Source: Deltaproteobacteria bacterium (lineage in GTDB: Bacteria > Myxococcota_C > UBA6777). From it: DNA of 64,000 bases. The DNA is taken from the NCBI GenBank assembly GCA_006226375.1, contig SBHC01000067.1, positions 62,001-126,000 on the forward strand, in the 5' to 3' direction. Positions 27,990 to 38,011 of this stretch are shown one piece after another. Position 1 is the stretch's first letter. The number at the start of each line of letters is the position of its first letter. Under the pieces are notes generated by a model that worked only from the letters and a program-made list of their open reading frames with translations, was not told where the DNA came from and searched no databases. The position numbers and the translations under genes are program-made.

Positions 27990-29468
27990 TTATGCTTGTA
28001 AGGTGTCCTCTTTCTTATTGAGGTCAAAGATCCGCTCCAGGTAGCCGCTACCCAACGTATTTTGGGGGTCATAGACTTGCTTAAGTTCTTGCCAGGTAGC
28101 CAAGGACTCACCGTACATCTCGTGGAGGTCGGCTGGGTCAGCGAACACATTCTTGACCAAGTGAACACGTCCACCCCATTCTTTGCAAAGGGTCGTAAGA
28201 ATTCGGAACATCTCCTTGGTCTCTTCGAGCTTCTGTCCTTCCAGTCCTTCAAACGCGATGTTCACAGCAAAGCCAGCCAAGCCACGAGTGGAGGACAAGA
28301 GAAACGGCTCATCTTCCGGAAGATACATGACATCAAACAACATGGGCTTCACGCCGCGTGCTTTGCACATTTCCACCAACCGCTCGATGAAAGCCTCAGC
28401 CTTTCCGCTGGCCACGGGGATAATGTAGGTTTGCTCGATCATCCGAAACTTCATCTTCATCCGCTTCATCATGCCCCGCGCAGCGACATTGCCATCCGTA
28501 AAGAAGGTGTAGGGTACAAGCTCGCTCACGTAGGTCTTGTTCTCGCGGGGGTGGAAAAAGTAACTGAAGGTCCAAACCGCGTGAGCCAGCCACATCCAGA
28601 TATGGGCGAGAGTCTCAGCGACCAACCGGGTCCAATCGACGTGCTTGTACAACCAAATGGGCTTGACCTTCTTGTGTTCACCTTGTCGCGAACGGAAGCT
28701 CATTTTGCGCAGTCCTTTTTTGGACAAGGACAGAATCATATAACGTGCTTCTTCGGGATCAGTGGGAAGCAGGTCTTCGCTCAAATTACCCAAACGAGGC
28801 TCTTTGGTGGCCACGCTCTCCACACACGTATCGAGGGAGATCGTCTGCAAACGATGAGTCACTTCGAGAACAACTCCCAAGGTACCAAACCCACCAATCA
28901 CGCTGTAGAACAAGTCAGCGTGTTGCTCTCGGGAGCAGCGCAGCACACGACCGTCAGCAACTACCATCAAGAATGACTCGACGTGGGTACCTTCTCGTCC
29001 TCGAACACAAGCCCAGCGAGACAACGAGTTCGCAGAGATCGAGCCACCCACAGAGACCTTGCGTGTCGAAATAACAACCTGAGGAAACAAGTTGTGGGCA
29101 CGAACCGTATCCACCACATCGCCCCACTTGGCACCAACCCCAGCAGTGACCGTCTTTCTCTCACGGTCGACATCAATGTAGTCAAACGCTGCCAACGTCA
29201 TCGAGATGTCGGTCCCGAGCGATTGAGTATCCAGTGACATGTTTGAGCCACACAGCGTGACCTTACGCCCGTCACGATGAGCCATCTTCAAGATAGCGAT
29301 GACCTCTTCAACGGTTGTAGGTGCTAACGTCTGCGACGTGGTGGTTTGAAAGAACCCATAGCTGCTGCGTTCCTCCATTACAGGGGCCTGAGAAACAATC
29401 TCCACGTTTGTCTTGCTGTTGGAAAGACTCGTCGATACCAATGATTGCGTGTTTGCTGGCCTGGCCAT
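27990..29468 (-). CDS. FAD-binding oxidoreductase (gulonolactone oxidase / DHCR24-like)
   Basis: A 492-residue FAD_binding_4 (PCMH-fold) protein. Residues ~45-215 contain CGSNMSLDTQSLGTDISMTL, VTAGVGAKWGDVV and the GGSISANSLSRWACVRG block of the FAD domain. The C-terminal part has FFTDGNVAARGMMKRMKMKF and ends with YDPQNTLGSGYLERIF, typical of sugar-1,4-lactone oxidases and the sterol reductase DHCR24. It oxidises a hydroxyl or CH-CH group; the substrate is open. AAGGAAAC precedes the ATG at 29468. P450 follows downstream. Confidence 0.88.
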   Translation of the reverse strand: MARPANTQSLVSTSLSNSKTNVEIVSQAPVMEERSSYGFFQTTTSQTLAPTTVEEVIAILKMAHRDGRKVTLCGSNMSLDTQSLGTDISMTLAAFDYIDVDRERKTVTAGVGAKWGDVVDTVRAHNLFPQVVISTRKVSVGGSISANSLSRWACVRGREGTHVESFLMVVADGRVLRCSREQHADLFYSVIGGFGTLGVVLEVTHRLQTISLDTCVESVATKEPRLGNLSEDLLPTDPEEARYMILSLSKKGLRKMSFRSRQGEHKKVKPIWLYKHVDWTRLVAETLAHIWMWLAHAVWTFSYFFHPRENKTYVSELVPYTFFTDGNVAARGMMKRMKMKFRMIEQTYIIPVASGKAEAFIERLVEMCKARGVKPMLFDVMYLPEDEPFLLSSTRGLAGFAVNIAFEGLEGQKLEETKEMFRILTTLCKEWGGRVHLVKNVFADPADLHEMYGESLATWQELKQVYDPQNTLGSGYLERIFDLNKKEDTLQA

Positions 29469-29724
29469 GATTGTTTCCTTTTTGCCTGAAAGAGAAGTCA
29501 CACATCCTCACCATGGGTGTGTTTGCCCATGACACTCTCCTCCTAAGCAAACAAAGATCCAGCGAGAAGAAAAGAAACAAATCCAATTACATTTCAAGCA
29601 GAAAGGAAATCCATAGACATGCAAGGACAACATCCAAACCAAGAAATCTGTCCTGCATAAAGGACAACACTTTCCATTCGGAGAGACTCTCGCACGACAA
29701 CATCTTGGATAAAGGACAAAAGGA

Positions 29725-29748
29725 GGGAAAGGGAAAGGGAAAGGGAAA
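29725..29748. repeat. Short tandem repeat (GGGAAA)x4
   Basis: Four perfect GGGAAA units lie just past the stop of the 29761-30408 gene (which reads leftward). It is a simple-sequence repeat prone to slippage; no further function is visible. The surrounding 29469-29760 interval has no gene. Confidence 0.7.
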
Positions 29749-29760
29749 GTGTAAGAGAGG

Positions 29761-30408
29761 TTAATGGCTGTATTGTTCCAGGAGGCGGTACGTTTCATGA
29801 CCTTCCATGAGGAAGGAAGTTAGATTCGACGGATCAATTCGGCTGCTGCGTTTGTAAAACAACAAGTGACCGTCCTTTGCCTCAACGTAGAGTCCCTGGT
29901 TGCGTTCAAAGTAATCGAGCACCTCAAAGCAAAAGAACTCACGAATCGCCAACTCGTTGGGACCACGAAGAAGATAAGCCTTTGAAAACTTGGGATGTGT
30001 GGTGAAGTCGATGTCCTGGTAACCAAAAGCACTACCAATCTTATGGAACATATTTTCGGGGTCGAGAGAAAAGTTGGGGATATCGAAATCCATGGAATAG
30101 ACCAACACCGACTGAATGGAGGTTCGTTGATGTTTTCCAGAGCCTGTTGTGAACTTGTAATCACAAAACAAGAAGTTGAGCCTGTCAAACTCACCTTCAA
30201 TGTGATGGTGCACCCGACGATTTCGACCCATGTTGGTGAGATAAAACTCAGGCAAAAAGTTGGGGCTGTCGTCTTCAATGTATTGAAAGCCATGGGTCAT
30301 GGCTTCTTGTTCAAAGGCTTCACGTCGCTTCTGATGAAAGTGATTGCCGACAAAGATCGCAGCCACAATAAGAATGGCAACAGACCCAAGCGCTAAGAGA
30401 ATCTCCAT
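29761..30408 (-). CDS. Membrane-anchored protein, unknown function
   Basis: A 215-residue protein with one N-terminal membrane helix (~4-22) and a soluble alpha/beta domain facing the cytoplasm by the positive-inside rule (HFHQKRREAF follows). Notable stretches are FLFCDYKFTTGSGKHQRTSIQSV and FSKAYLLRGPNELAIREFF. The fold resembles uncharacterised membrane-anchored proteins seen next to secretion genes, but I cannot name a family. GGGAGAG precedes the ATG. Confidence 0.75.
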   Translation of the reverse strand: MEILLALGSVAILIVAAIFVGNHFHQKRREAFEQEAMTHGFQYIEDDSPNFLPEFYLTNMGRNRRVHHHIEGEFDRLNFLFCDYKFTTGSGKHQRTSIQSVLVYSMDFDIPNFSLDPENMFHKIGSAFGYQDIDFTTHPKFSKAYLLRGPNELAIREFFCFEVLDYFERNQGLYVEAKDGHLLFYKRSSRIDPSNLTSFLMEGHETYRLLEQYSH

Positions 30409-30560
30409 CTACACTCTCCCTTTTTTGTCCTGTAGTGAGTCGTTCAGATGAAAGATGTACCACGTTGTGACACCTTTGGCGAGATTGCCCAACTTGACTT
30501 CCCAAGAGGAAACAGGCTTGAATGCTAAGAGCATGGAGCCTTGTTGAAGTTGGATCGCAC

Positions 30561-33470
30561 ATGAAACACTATCGCATCCAGACATTTTTCGTTTTGTGGA
30601 GCCTCTTCCTTGTTGGATTGGGTTGCTCCAATCCAGAGTTACCACAGTGCCAGCGGAACCAGGACTGCGCGGATAGTCAACTCTGTGTACAGAGCCGCTG
30701 TGCGGTGTTGCTTCCAGAGGTCCGCCCCCCAGCCATCGAACCGTTGAAGAGTGGCATTCGGGATGAAGGTCAACCCTGTGACCCTAGAGAACTGGCCTGG
30801 CACCATGACCGCTGCAAACCAGGTTTTCACTGCGCGCCGTTAGGACAAATCGAGCCATCAGCCTCTAGCGCTGCCACGTCTCTGGAGTTGGACGGGGCCT
30901 GAGAGGACATCACCGGTAGCGTGACTGCCGCTGTCGACCTCGGAGACAAAGTGCTCGGCCAGGATGGCTCTTCTTCTGCCCAACCCTACGGCGTTTGCCT
31001 TCCTGCCTGTGATGCTTCCAGCCCGTGCAAAGGAGGCAGCAAATGCAGTCCATTGCACTCGCTGCAAACGCGTCAGCCTCTTGGAAAGTCTGTTTGCGTC
31101 CCAACCGTTGGAGAGGGCGGCTCATGCGCCAACCAAACGACATGCCAAGCAGGCTCCGTTTGTGTACAGTATGGCAAAACGCTCAACACATGGCGTTGCC
31201 AGAGAGAATGCTCGACCGCATCATGCGATGCAAAGAGCCGCTGCGTTCAGGCAGGTTCAGAGGACACCCGCTTGGTTTGCAAGCCCGAACGAAAGCTCGG
31301 ACAGACTTGCTTTTTCGGTCATGTCTGTGAAGAAGGTGCAGTTTGCGTTCCCAGCCAACTGGACGACCCTGCCCGATGCAGACCGTCATGCACCCAAGAC
31401 AAACCAACGTGCTCCAATCCTCAACAAGAATGCCGCGCCATCACGACGCCAACCGGAGAATCGCGCTACGCATGCTTGCAAACCGCCGGGCTGCGAGAAT
31501 CCTGCCACAACGGCATTGCATGCAAAGACCCCAACCACCTCTGTGTAGGCATCAACAGCACCTACGCTGCATGCTTTCAGCCTTGTCAAAGCTCCGAAGA
31601 ATGTCCCCAAGGAGAGTCGTGTGAGACCATCTCGGAGTCTTCGACGGTTACGGTTTGCCGGAAGCAAGTGAAGCCCAGTAGCTATTTTCTCAACCTGGTG
31701 CAATGTGAAAACGGCGGACGCCCCGTTCGATTCCGAGAAGAACAACCACCGTTTTGCCTGGAAGACTGCACCTCAGGCAGCATCCTCGCGCCGGATTATT
31801 GTGGCCAATTGTCGCCTCGTCCGATGCAAGCTGTTGTCCATACCTCCGACGCATCAGCCCTTGCCGTGGGAGAATTGGGCGTTGTAGTTTCCACCCAAGA
31901 CAAAGGCAAGACCTGGAGGCGATTGCCGACCTCGGACCTGCCATCGATCACAGCGATAACGCAGGGTCCGAAGGCTGAAGAACGATGGATGGTGGATCAG
32001 CAAGGGCAACTTTGGAAACAAACCCAAGTGCAGGACACACACTCGGCTCCGCAAAAACATAACGTCATCTCCAAGAAGCCCTTGTACGACCTTGTCGTTC
32101 ATAGCAACTTCATTGTCGCTGTGGGTGAAGAGGGAATCTTTCACTCCAAAGATCCATCCGGCTTGTTCAAGCTCGCCCAAGCACAGCCAATGCGCAGCGT
32201 ATCGTTGCAACCCATTTCTTCCGGAGTATCCGGCACATTGATGATCGCCGTGGGAGACAAAGGAGCCATCTTCCGCAGCGAAGACAACGGCACCACCTGG
32301 ACCCAATCCACCTCCCAAACAGAAGCAACCTTGTTGTCGGTGGCGTGGGTGCCTGATGCGTTGCAAGCGGGCTTTCAGTGGGTCGCTGTGGGAAAAGGCG
32401 GCGTTATTCTCACCAGTAACGACAAGGGAGCAACCTGGGTCACAGTGTCCACGCCGCTCTCGCAAGATTGGAACGCCGTAGCGGCCAGCGACAAAGCCCT
32501 CGTTGCCGTGGGTGCCAACGGCGCGTTGCTTCGTTGGACAGCAGAAGGCTGGAAGGTCGCATCCCCTCCCCCTTCACCCAACCCACCGACCTTGTTGGGT
32601 GTCTCTGTGCGAGGGTTGTCTTCCATTGCAGTGGGAGCGGAAGGCATTGCTCTCTACAGTGAAGACGGAGGGGCCATCTGGAACCAAGCGACAAGCAAGC
32701 TGCTGCAATGTGTCAACACAACGACTCCAACCCAGGCCAATGCGGGAGCCTGTGCTTACCGTTGCGACCCCCAACAAAACGGCAGCGATTGCCCACCAGC
32801 CCTCCCACGCTGTGACACCATCACAACCGAAGGCAAGACTCTCACGGTTTGTATGCCAGAAGGCCGCCCAACAGGTTCAGCGGGCTATGGAGAGAGCTGC
32901 AGCCCATACGACGGGGCCTCCAAGGAGAAGCGATGCCAGCCGGGTTTGCGCTGTGAACTTACCCTTCACGGGCACGTTTGTATGAGGCCTTGCGACCCCT
33001 CACAGCCTCAATGCCCCACGGGAGAGGAGTGCATACTGGACGCCAAGAGGAAGCGACATTTTTGTGGAAGATACGTTTCGGAAAGCACGTCCTGCAGCCC
33101 AAGCACAGGAATGTTTTGTCCCGTTGGTTCGCAGTGTGTCACCCATCCTTACGCGGACAATTCCACATGCAGCAAGATCATAGGGAAGAAAGAAAAGCAG
33201 CTTTGCCTGGGAGAACAAGCTGGACAATTGTATTGTGCGGAGGGACTTGTTTGCGAGGGAAGCGCCTCCGCGCCTTACCGTCGCTACTGTACCAAGAGCT
33301 GCAATTGGAAAGACAAAACAGGCTGTCCTTCAGGCTGGGAGTGTTTGCCCAACCAAGACGCTGTAGGTGTTTGTGTTCAACGATGCCAAGCGGCCTCCGA
33401 CACTTGTGAGGTTGCAGGTCTTCGTTGCCGTCGTTCGTTCGCCACCAGCCCCAACCTGTATTGCCTGTGA
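30561..33470 (+). pseudogene. Ycf48/BNR-repeat Cys-rich lipoprotein interrupted by in-frame TGA
   Basis: An ATG at 30561 opens a lipoprotein (lipobox V-G-L-G-C) that stops at a TGA at 30900-30902 (codon 114). The same frame then runs open to 33470, so only one codon interrupts a ~969-residue protein. The second part has Cys-rich modules, then a beta-propeller of Ycf48/BNR-like blades (~residues 430-710, such as VGELGVVVSTQDKGKTW and VGDKGAIFRSEDNGTTW), then more Cys modules. A GTG at 30921 could start the second part, but it has no signal and no ribosome-binding site. A CGA-to-TGA change, read-through or a sequence error could explain it. Confidence 0.7.
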
Positions 33471-33480
33471 GGAGGAGTGG

Positions 33481-34290
33481 ATGAGAAACATTCTAGTCAC
33501 CCTTCTTCTCTCATTGGCAGCTTTCGCTTGCGCTTCTCCACCGCTCAAGTGCGACGAAACCTACAACTGCCCCACACAACATCTCTGCAAGGAAGGGCTG
33601 TGTGTTCCCAGCAGTCAGCCTGTCTCCGTTTGGGATGGAGGATTGCAGCCTGAGCGCCTGCTCTGGGTGAATGATGATGGGACGTTACCCGCCCCAGAAC
33701 ATGGGGCAGCAACGACCTGCAAAGCGAGCAAGGACTGCAGCCAGGAAAACCAACCTCATTGTTGGAAAGAGACTTGTGTCTCAGGCTACCTGGAGTTGGA
33801 CTTTGGCAAAGGCCACTTTGTGATCGAGCGAGACTCTCCATTGCAAGCTTGCACCGAAGGTTCTGCATGCAAAGCCTGGCAGCAGTGTTTTCTGGGGTTC
33901 TGCCGCGACAACGTCGGCACCCAGAGCGAAGCCTCTGGCAAGTTACTCGATGCAGGTTTGTTCCTTGGAGAATATTCGTACTCTTCGTTGGCTCAACGTG
34001 ATGGAGTAGCGGTGGTTCAAATCGTGATGGTGGGAACATTTTCAGAGAAGTTGCAGAAGCATCTTGTGTTGGAGATCCCACAAGACAGCTTCACGCTGGG
34101 CAATCACACGATCGACGGCGCTACGATCTCGGCAACCCTCTACGACGTACAGTTGGATCTGGTTCCCCGACGTATGCAGCCTCGCGCCTATGCTGTGAGC
34201 GGCTCTCTCCGGATTTTGTACGCAGGGCTCAAGTTGGGTGAAAAGGTCGCAGGTTCCGCCTCTTTGCAACTCCGACCTCTACCGCCCTAA
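33481..34290 (+). CDS. Cys-rich lipoprotein, unknown function
   Basis: A 269-residue lipoprotein with lipobox (A-A-F-A-C) near residue 17. An N-terminal Cys cluster (CDETYNCPTQHLCKEGLC) copies the module type of its neighbours. The C-terminal half is a Cys-poor beta domain. GAGGAGTGG lies directly before the ATG at 33481, 10 bp after the previous stop, so it was probably co-transcribed with the interrupted lipoprotein gene. Confidence 0.8.
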   Translation: MRNILVTLLLSLAAFACASPPLKCDETYNCPTQHLCKEGLCVPSSQPVSVWDGGLQPERLLWVNDDGTLPAPEHGAATTCKASKDCSQENQPHCWKETCVSGYLELDFGKGHFVIERDSPLQACTEGSACKAWQQCFLGFCRDNVGTQSEASGKLLDAGLFLGEYSYSSLAQRDGVAVVQIVMVGTFSEKLQKHLVLEIPQDSFTLGNHTIDGATISATLYDVQLDLVPRRMQPRAYAVSGSLRILYAGLKLGEKVAGSASLQLRPLPP

Positions 34291-34499
34291 CCTCTCAAGA
34301 TTGGATGTTTTTTTCATGCTAGAATGAGTTTGTCGGATCGACTTGAACTATGGTACTGTTTTCAGACAACGCTCCAACATCTGCGATACACAAAGACTTG
34401 GAGCGTTGCGCTCGGATGCGAGCCCCTATTGTTGATGATTGCAACAGCAGTCATGGGGTTCGTTTGGATTGAGGAGCCCGCGTTGCTTAGGAGGATACG

Positions 34500-35852
34500 A
34501 TGAGGAAAGTATGGAGGGCTGCGGCGATTGCACTCTTTGTTTGGAGTGTGATGCCGGGCATGGCAGAGGCGTACCGGTATGCACCGGGATATCCTCGATG
34601 GAAGATCAATTCCATGCCCATCAAGTTTTATGTGACCTACGCTGAGTCATACAACTGGGGTGGGCGAACACGGGACCAGGTGAAAGCCATGGTCAACGAA
34701 GCCTTTAACATGTGGATGAGCGCGACTTGTCACATGGTCATCTTTCAATTTGCTGGATTTACTCTGGATCAGGCCGGCACCGAAGATGGCAAGAATGTCA
34801 TCACATGGGTCGGCGGTCTACCTGGAGTCACTTGACCCAAAGTCGTAGCGTCCACGAAACGCTACACCACCCGGTCGGGTGGAAAACTCATCATCAAAGA
34901 AGCAGATATCCTCATCAAGCGATGCGACAAAAGTGACAAGATCGTAGGTCAGTATGTAGCCCGAGAGTTAGGGCAAGCCATTGGTATCAGCAACTCCACG
35001 GTTAAAGAGTCGATCATGTACTCCACAACCACACCTGGAAACCTGTTCACCGACGACGACAAGAACGCCATTTGCAACGCCTACCCTGCCTCAGGAAGCG
35101 CTTGCGCCAGCACCAGCGAATGTTCCGGTGGTCTCGCCTGTATCGATGCCAAATGTACGTTGTGCAAGACAGACGCAGACTGTGGAAGTAACTCCGCTTG
35201 TGAAGACGGCTTCTGCATCAAATCGTGCAAAAGCAACACCGACTGCACAGGCGGCTTGGTCTGTCGTAAAGGACGTTGCAACTCCTGTGTTTCAGACACC
35301 GAGTGCGGCTCCGACCGCTACTGCGACCAGGACGTTTGCACAGCCAAGTGCAAAGACGCAGCCACGGACTGCCTGACGGACCAGCTCTGTATGTCCGACG
35401 GTCGCTGCATAGACCCCAACACTTGCGCCACGCACGACCACTGCCCGACGGGAGAGTTCTGCCGCGTCAACTCCTGCCAAAGCACAGCCGACCTTGGAAA
35501 AACCTGCCAGGGTCAGAAAGACTGTGGCAGCGGCCTGGAATGCCTCACCGATGAAGGAAAAAGCTTCTGCACCTCGTGGTGCCTCAAGCAAGGCAGTCCT
35601 TGCCCCAAAGGTTACGTCTGCAAACCCTTTGATGAAGAGCGCAGCTTCTGCGCCATCGCTCCCAAAGCACCGACCACAAACAACAACAATAACAACAGTG
35701 GCAACGGAAACGAGACAGGCGGCGCGGGATGCAACGTCACTCGCAACCCCACCCAGCTTGGCACACTTGAGCTTCTCAGCTTCCTCTTTGCCGGCCTCTG
35801 GCTTGTTCTTGCCTTCCGCCGTCGCCAACGAGGCTTACCCTCCAACCGATGA
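34500..35852 (+). pseudogene. Matrixin-like protein with degenerate active site, in-frame TGA and MYXO-CTERM-like tail
   Basis: TAGGAGG precedes the ATG. A signal peptide (~1-24) leads into a matrixin-type catalytic region. The frame is cut by TGA at 34833-34835 (codon 112) but continues open to 35852 (450 codons in all). The normal HExxHxxGxxH zinc site reads RELGQAIGISN here, so all three zinc His are replaced (Arg, Gln, Asn) while Glu is kept; MYS, a plausible Met-turn, follows. Cys modules come next, then GGAGCNVTRN, a membrane helix and FRRRQRG: the layout of the MYXO-CTERM sorting signal. It ends overlapping the next gene. Probably a decaying gene or a pseudoprotease. Confidence 0.7.
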
Positions 35853-36472
35853 ACCAAGACGTTGAAACCTACCTGACGGAAGGATGTGGCCGCTGTCCGC
35901 TGATGTCCACGCCCGAATGCAAGGTCCACACCTGGCATGAAGAGCTCGTACAACTTCGGGCCTTGCTGCTGGAATGTGACCTGGAAGAAGAGGTGAAATG
36001 GGGTGTTCCCTGCTACACCTTTCAATCCAAGAACATTCTCATGCTCAGTGCCTTTAAGAAGTACTGCACAGTGAGCTTTTTCAAGGGTGCTTTGCTCCCA
36101 GACCCGATGGGAATCCTGGTGAAGCCAGGAGCAAACACCCAGGCCTCGCGTCAGCTCCGCTTTACAAAAGGTCAGGACATTGCAGCCCTTGCCGACGCCA
36201 TCCAAGCGTATGTCAAAGAAGCCATTGAGGTCGAGAAGTCGGGCCGCAGCGTAGAGTTTAAGAGCACAGCTGAGTTTGAAGTTCCAGAAGAGTTTCAAAC
36301 TAGGCTCGACGATGACCCTGCTCTGCGCGATGCGTTTGAAGCACTGACACCGGGGCGACAGCGCTCCTACTTGCTACATTTTTCCCAGCCCAAACAGTCC
36401 AAGACACGGACATCCAGGGTAGAGAAATGCATCCCCCGCATTTTTGAGGGAAAGGGGTTTCACGATCGGTAA
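35849..36472 (+). CDS. DUF1801 / YdeI-like protein
   Basis: A 207-residue cytoplasmic protein. The first ~120 residues match the DUF1801 (YdhG) type fold: VKWGVPCYTFQSKNILML and the YCTVSFFKGALL block. The last ~70 residues resemble the YdeI/OmdA C-terminus (LDDDPALRDAFEALTPGRQRSYLLH with a following KTRTSRVEKCIPRI), a pairing typical of YdeI-type proteins. The role is unclear; some are annotated as bacteriocin-protection proteins. ATG overlaps the preceding stop (ATGA). Confidence 0.88.
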   Translation: MNQDVETYLTEGCGRCPLMSTPECKVHTWHEELVQLRALLLECDLEEEVKWGVPCYTFQSKNILMLSAFKKYCTVSFFKGALLPDPMGILVKPGANTQASRQLRFTKGQDIAALADAIQAYVKEAIEVEKSGRSVEFKSTAEFEVPEEFQTRLDDDPALRDAFEALTPGRQRSYLLHFSQPKQSKTRTSRVEKCIPRIFEGKGFHDR

Positions 36473-37381
36473 CTACGCGATATCATCGTTGCATGCTGCA
36501 AGGAACGCGTCCACATAATCACGCTCCTCCATTTGCCACTCGTATTCGTCTCCTGCCCCCCACGACCACAAGAACACATCGTTGGCACCCCAACGTTTGA
36601 ACTGCTCCACGCGTTCTTCCATGGCTTTGATCGCAGAAGCCAAGCGGCGCTGTTTGTTAATGCCAAACTCAGCAACCCCCCAACGCCCTCGTTGCACCAA
36701 AGGACTCTCCGACAGAGAGCCAAGTTTGGCAACATCGGATTCATTTTTCTCGTAATGACTGAACCGCGAGATAGCACCTTCAGGCAAAGCTTCGAGAAGA
36801 AATGAATCAAAGCTATATTCGTTCTTCCAACCAGCGGTGAAGGGTGCGTTCAGAGCGGCAAGTTCCGCTGCGAATGACGCTTGTTCTCCAGCATCCAATG
36901 GGTTCGTTCGAAGCAGCCCGTCGATCTCATTGCCGACAGACAAAGACACTTTGGGATTTGCAAGTTTGTTGAGAAGCTCGGACCAATCGTCTCGCAGAGT
37001 TCGAAAGTGCCCAGCGATGAGGTCTTGCGTCCAAGACTGCCCCATCGACCACGACTGTCGCTCCTCTCCAAAATGGTCTTGGAGCGTTCGCTCCACCCAG
37101 GAACCCCTGACCTTGTCGTCGTAATATCCCCAAGACCAATCCAGAAGAATCTCTCCAGGCCAGAGAGGAGCACGCTTCAGCAAAGCATCGCGACATTCAG
37201 GAGCCAGGCGAATGGCACCCCCTTCTTCCCGAAAGGTGTTGGTGTAATTGAAATGAACCCACACACGAAAGGCCCCAAATCCCATCTGGTGTGCCTGTCT
37301 GATACGATCGTCAAGAGACTGCCATTCACTCTCAGTCCAAATCCCCTTCTGCCACGAAATAAGATTAATACCTGGAATCAT
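36473..37381 (-). CDS. TIM-barrel glycoside-hydrolase-like protein (clan GH-A type)
   Basis: A 302-residue protein with no signal peptide. INLISWQKGIW and GFGAFRVWVHFNYTN fit the first barrel strands of clan GH-A enzymes. VGNEIDGL presents the Asn-Glu pair expected for the acid/base residue after strand 4, and WGVAEFGINKQR supplies a Glu at the strand-7 nucleophile position. WSWGAGDEYEW resembles the strand-8 Trp. Family and substrate are not identifiable, and cytoplasmic location is unusual. GAGGAAAT precedes the ATG at 37381; the frame is open 16 codons further. Confidence 0.65.
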   Translation of the reverse strand: MIPGINLISWQKGIWTESEWQSLDDRIRQAHQMGFGAFRVWVHFNYTNTFREEGGAIRLAPECRDALLKRAPLWPGEILLDWSWGYYDDKVRGSWVERTLQDHFGEERQSWSMGQSWTQDLIAGHFRTLRDDWSELLNKLANPKVSLSVGNEIDGLLRTNPLDAGEQASFAAELAALNAPFTAGWKNEYSFDSFLLEALPEGAISRFSHYEKNESDVAKLGSLSESPLVQRGRWGVAEFGINKQRRLASAIKAMEERVEQFKRWGANDVFLWSWGAGDEYEWQMEERDYVDAFLAACNDDIA

Positions 37382-38011
37382 CCGACATTTCCTCACAGAG
37401 CCCTTTGTTTTGTTTGTAGATGGAGTCACGTTCTAGCATCACAACAACCTTGAAAGAGTAGAATGTAGCATTGAAAACCACAAAGGCATAGCCACAAACG
37501 ACCCTGCACGATCAAACCAAAGGAATGACGAACAATACACAAAAGATAACTACCTTGAAGATGTCATATTCTACCTTTAGCTAGAACAAAGAGTGATGTC
37601 AGCCCAATGAACAGGTAGACCTCTCGGTTGAAAAATACAGGTTGACTTCCTTATAGGAGACTGATACCACGAAGAGAGTTTTGGTCGTGTTGCGAAAGGG
37701 AAACACCACAAATCCTTCATCGTTGCAACACCACCCCCAGCAACACGCTGGAGAGTTTGGGTCACTCCTGACCTTGTAGCGCTCTGCCCGTTCCTGAAGC
37801 GGGCGCGAGACCATGCGACAGTCTGCTTCGGGAGCCTTTATGTGGATCTTAGTCACCTACAATTCTTCCCATCCTCCATCCCTGAGTTACGTATAGTCTG
37901 CAGTTTGCAGGCTTCCTTTCTTGGTCTATCTTTTGGCAAGAGATGCTGCTGATCTCTTCGTGAAAGTACCATCTATCTCTTTTTCTATTCTCGACATGAA
38001 TGAGGAATCTT
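37382..38011. other. Long intergenic region, no confident gene
   Basis: The 630 bp between two divergent genes hold only short frames. One minus-strand frame (37599-37856, 85 codons, GTG start) has natural-looking composition with several Cys but no ribosome-binding site, so it is not called. Promoters of both neighbours must lie here. Confidence 0.4.

Noticed and set aside
30900-30902. TGA as selenocysteine in the Ycf48-like lipoprotein
   Set aside because: Context (LDGA-stop-EDI) is a linker without Cys pair or redox motif.
34833-34835. TGA as selenocysteine in the matrixin-like gene
   Set aside because: No Cys is expected at this position, no redox motif surrounds it and I saw no SECIS-like hairpin.
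37599-37856. 85-codon minus-strand frame as a small gene
   Set aside because: GTG start without ribosome-binding site and no homology impression; left as intergenic.
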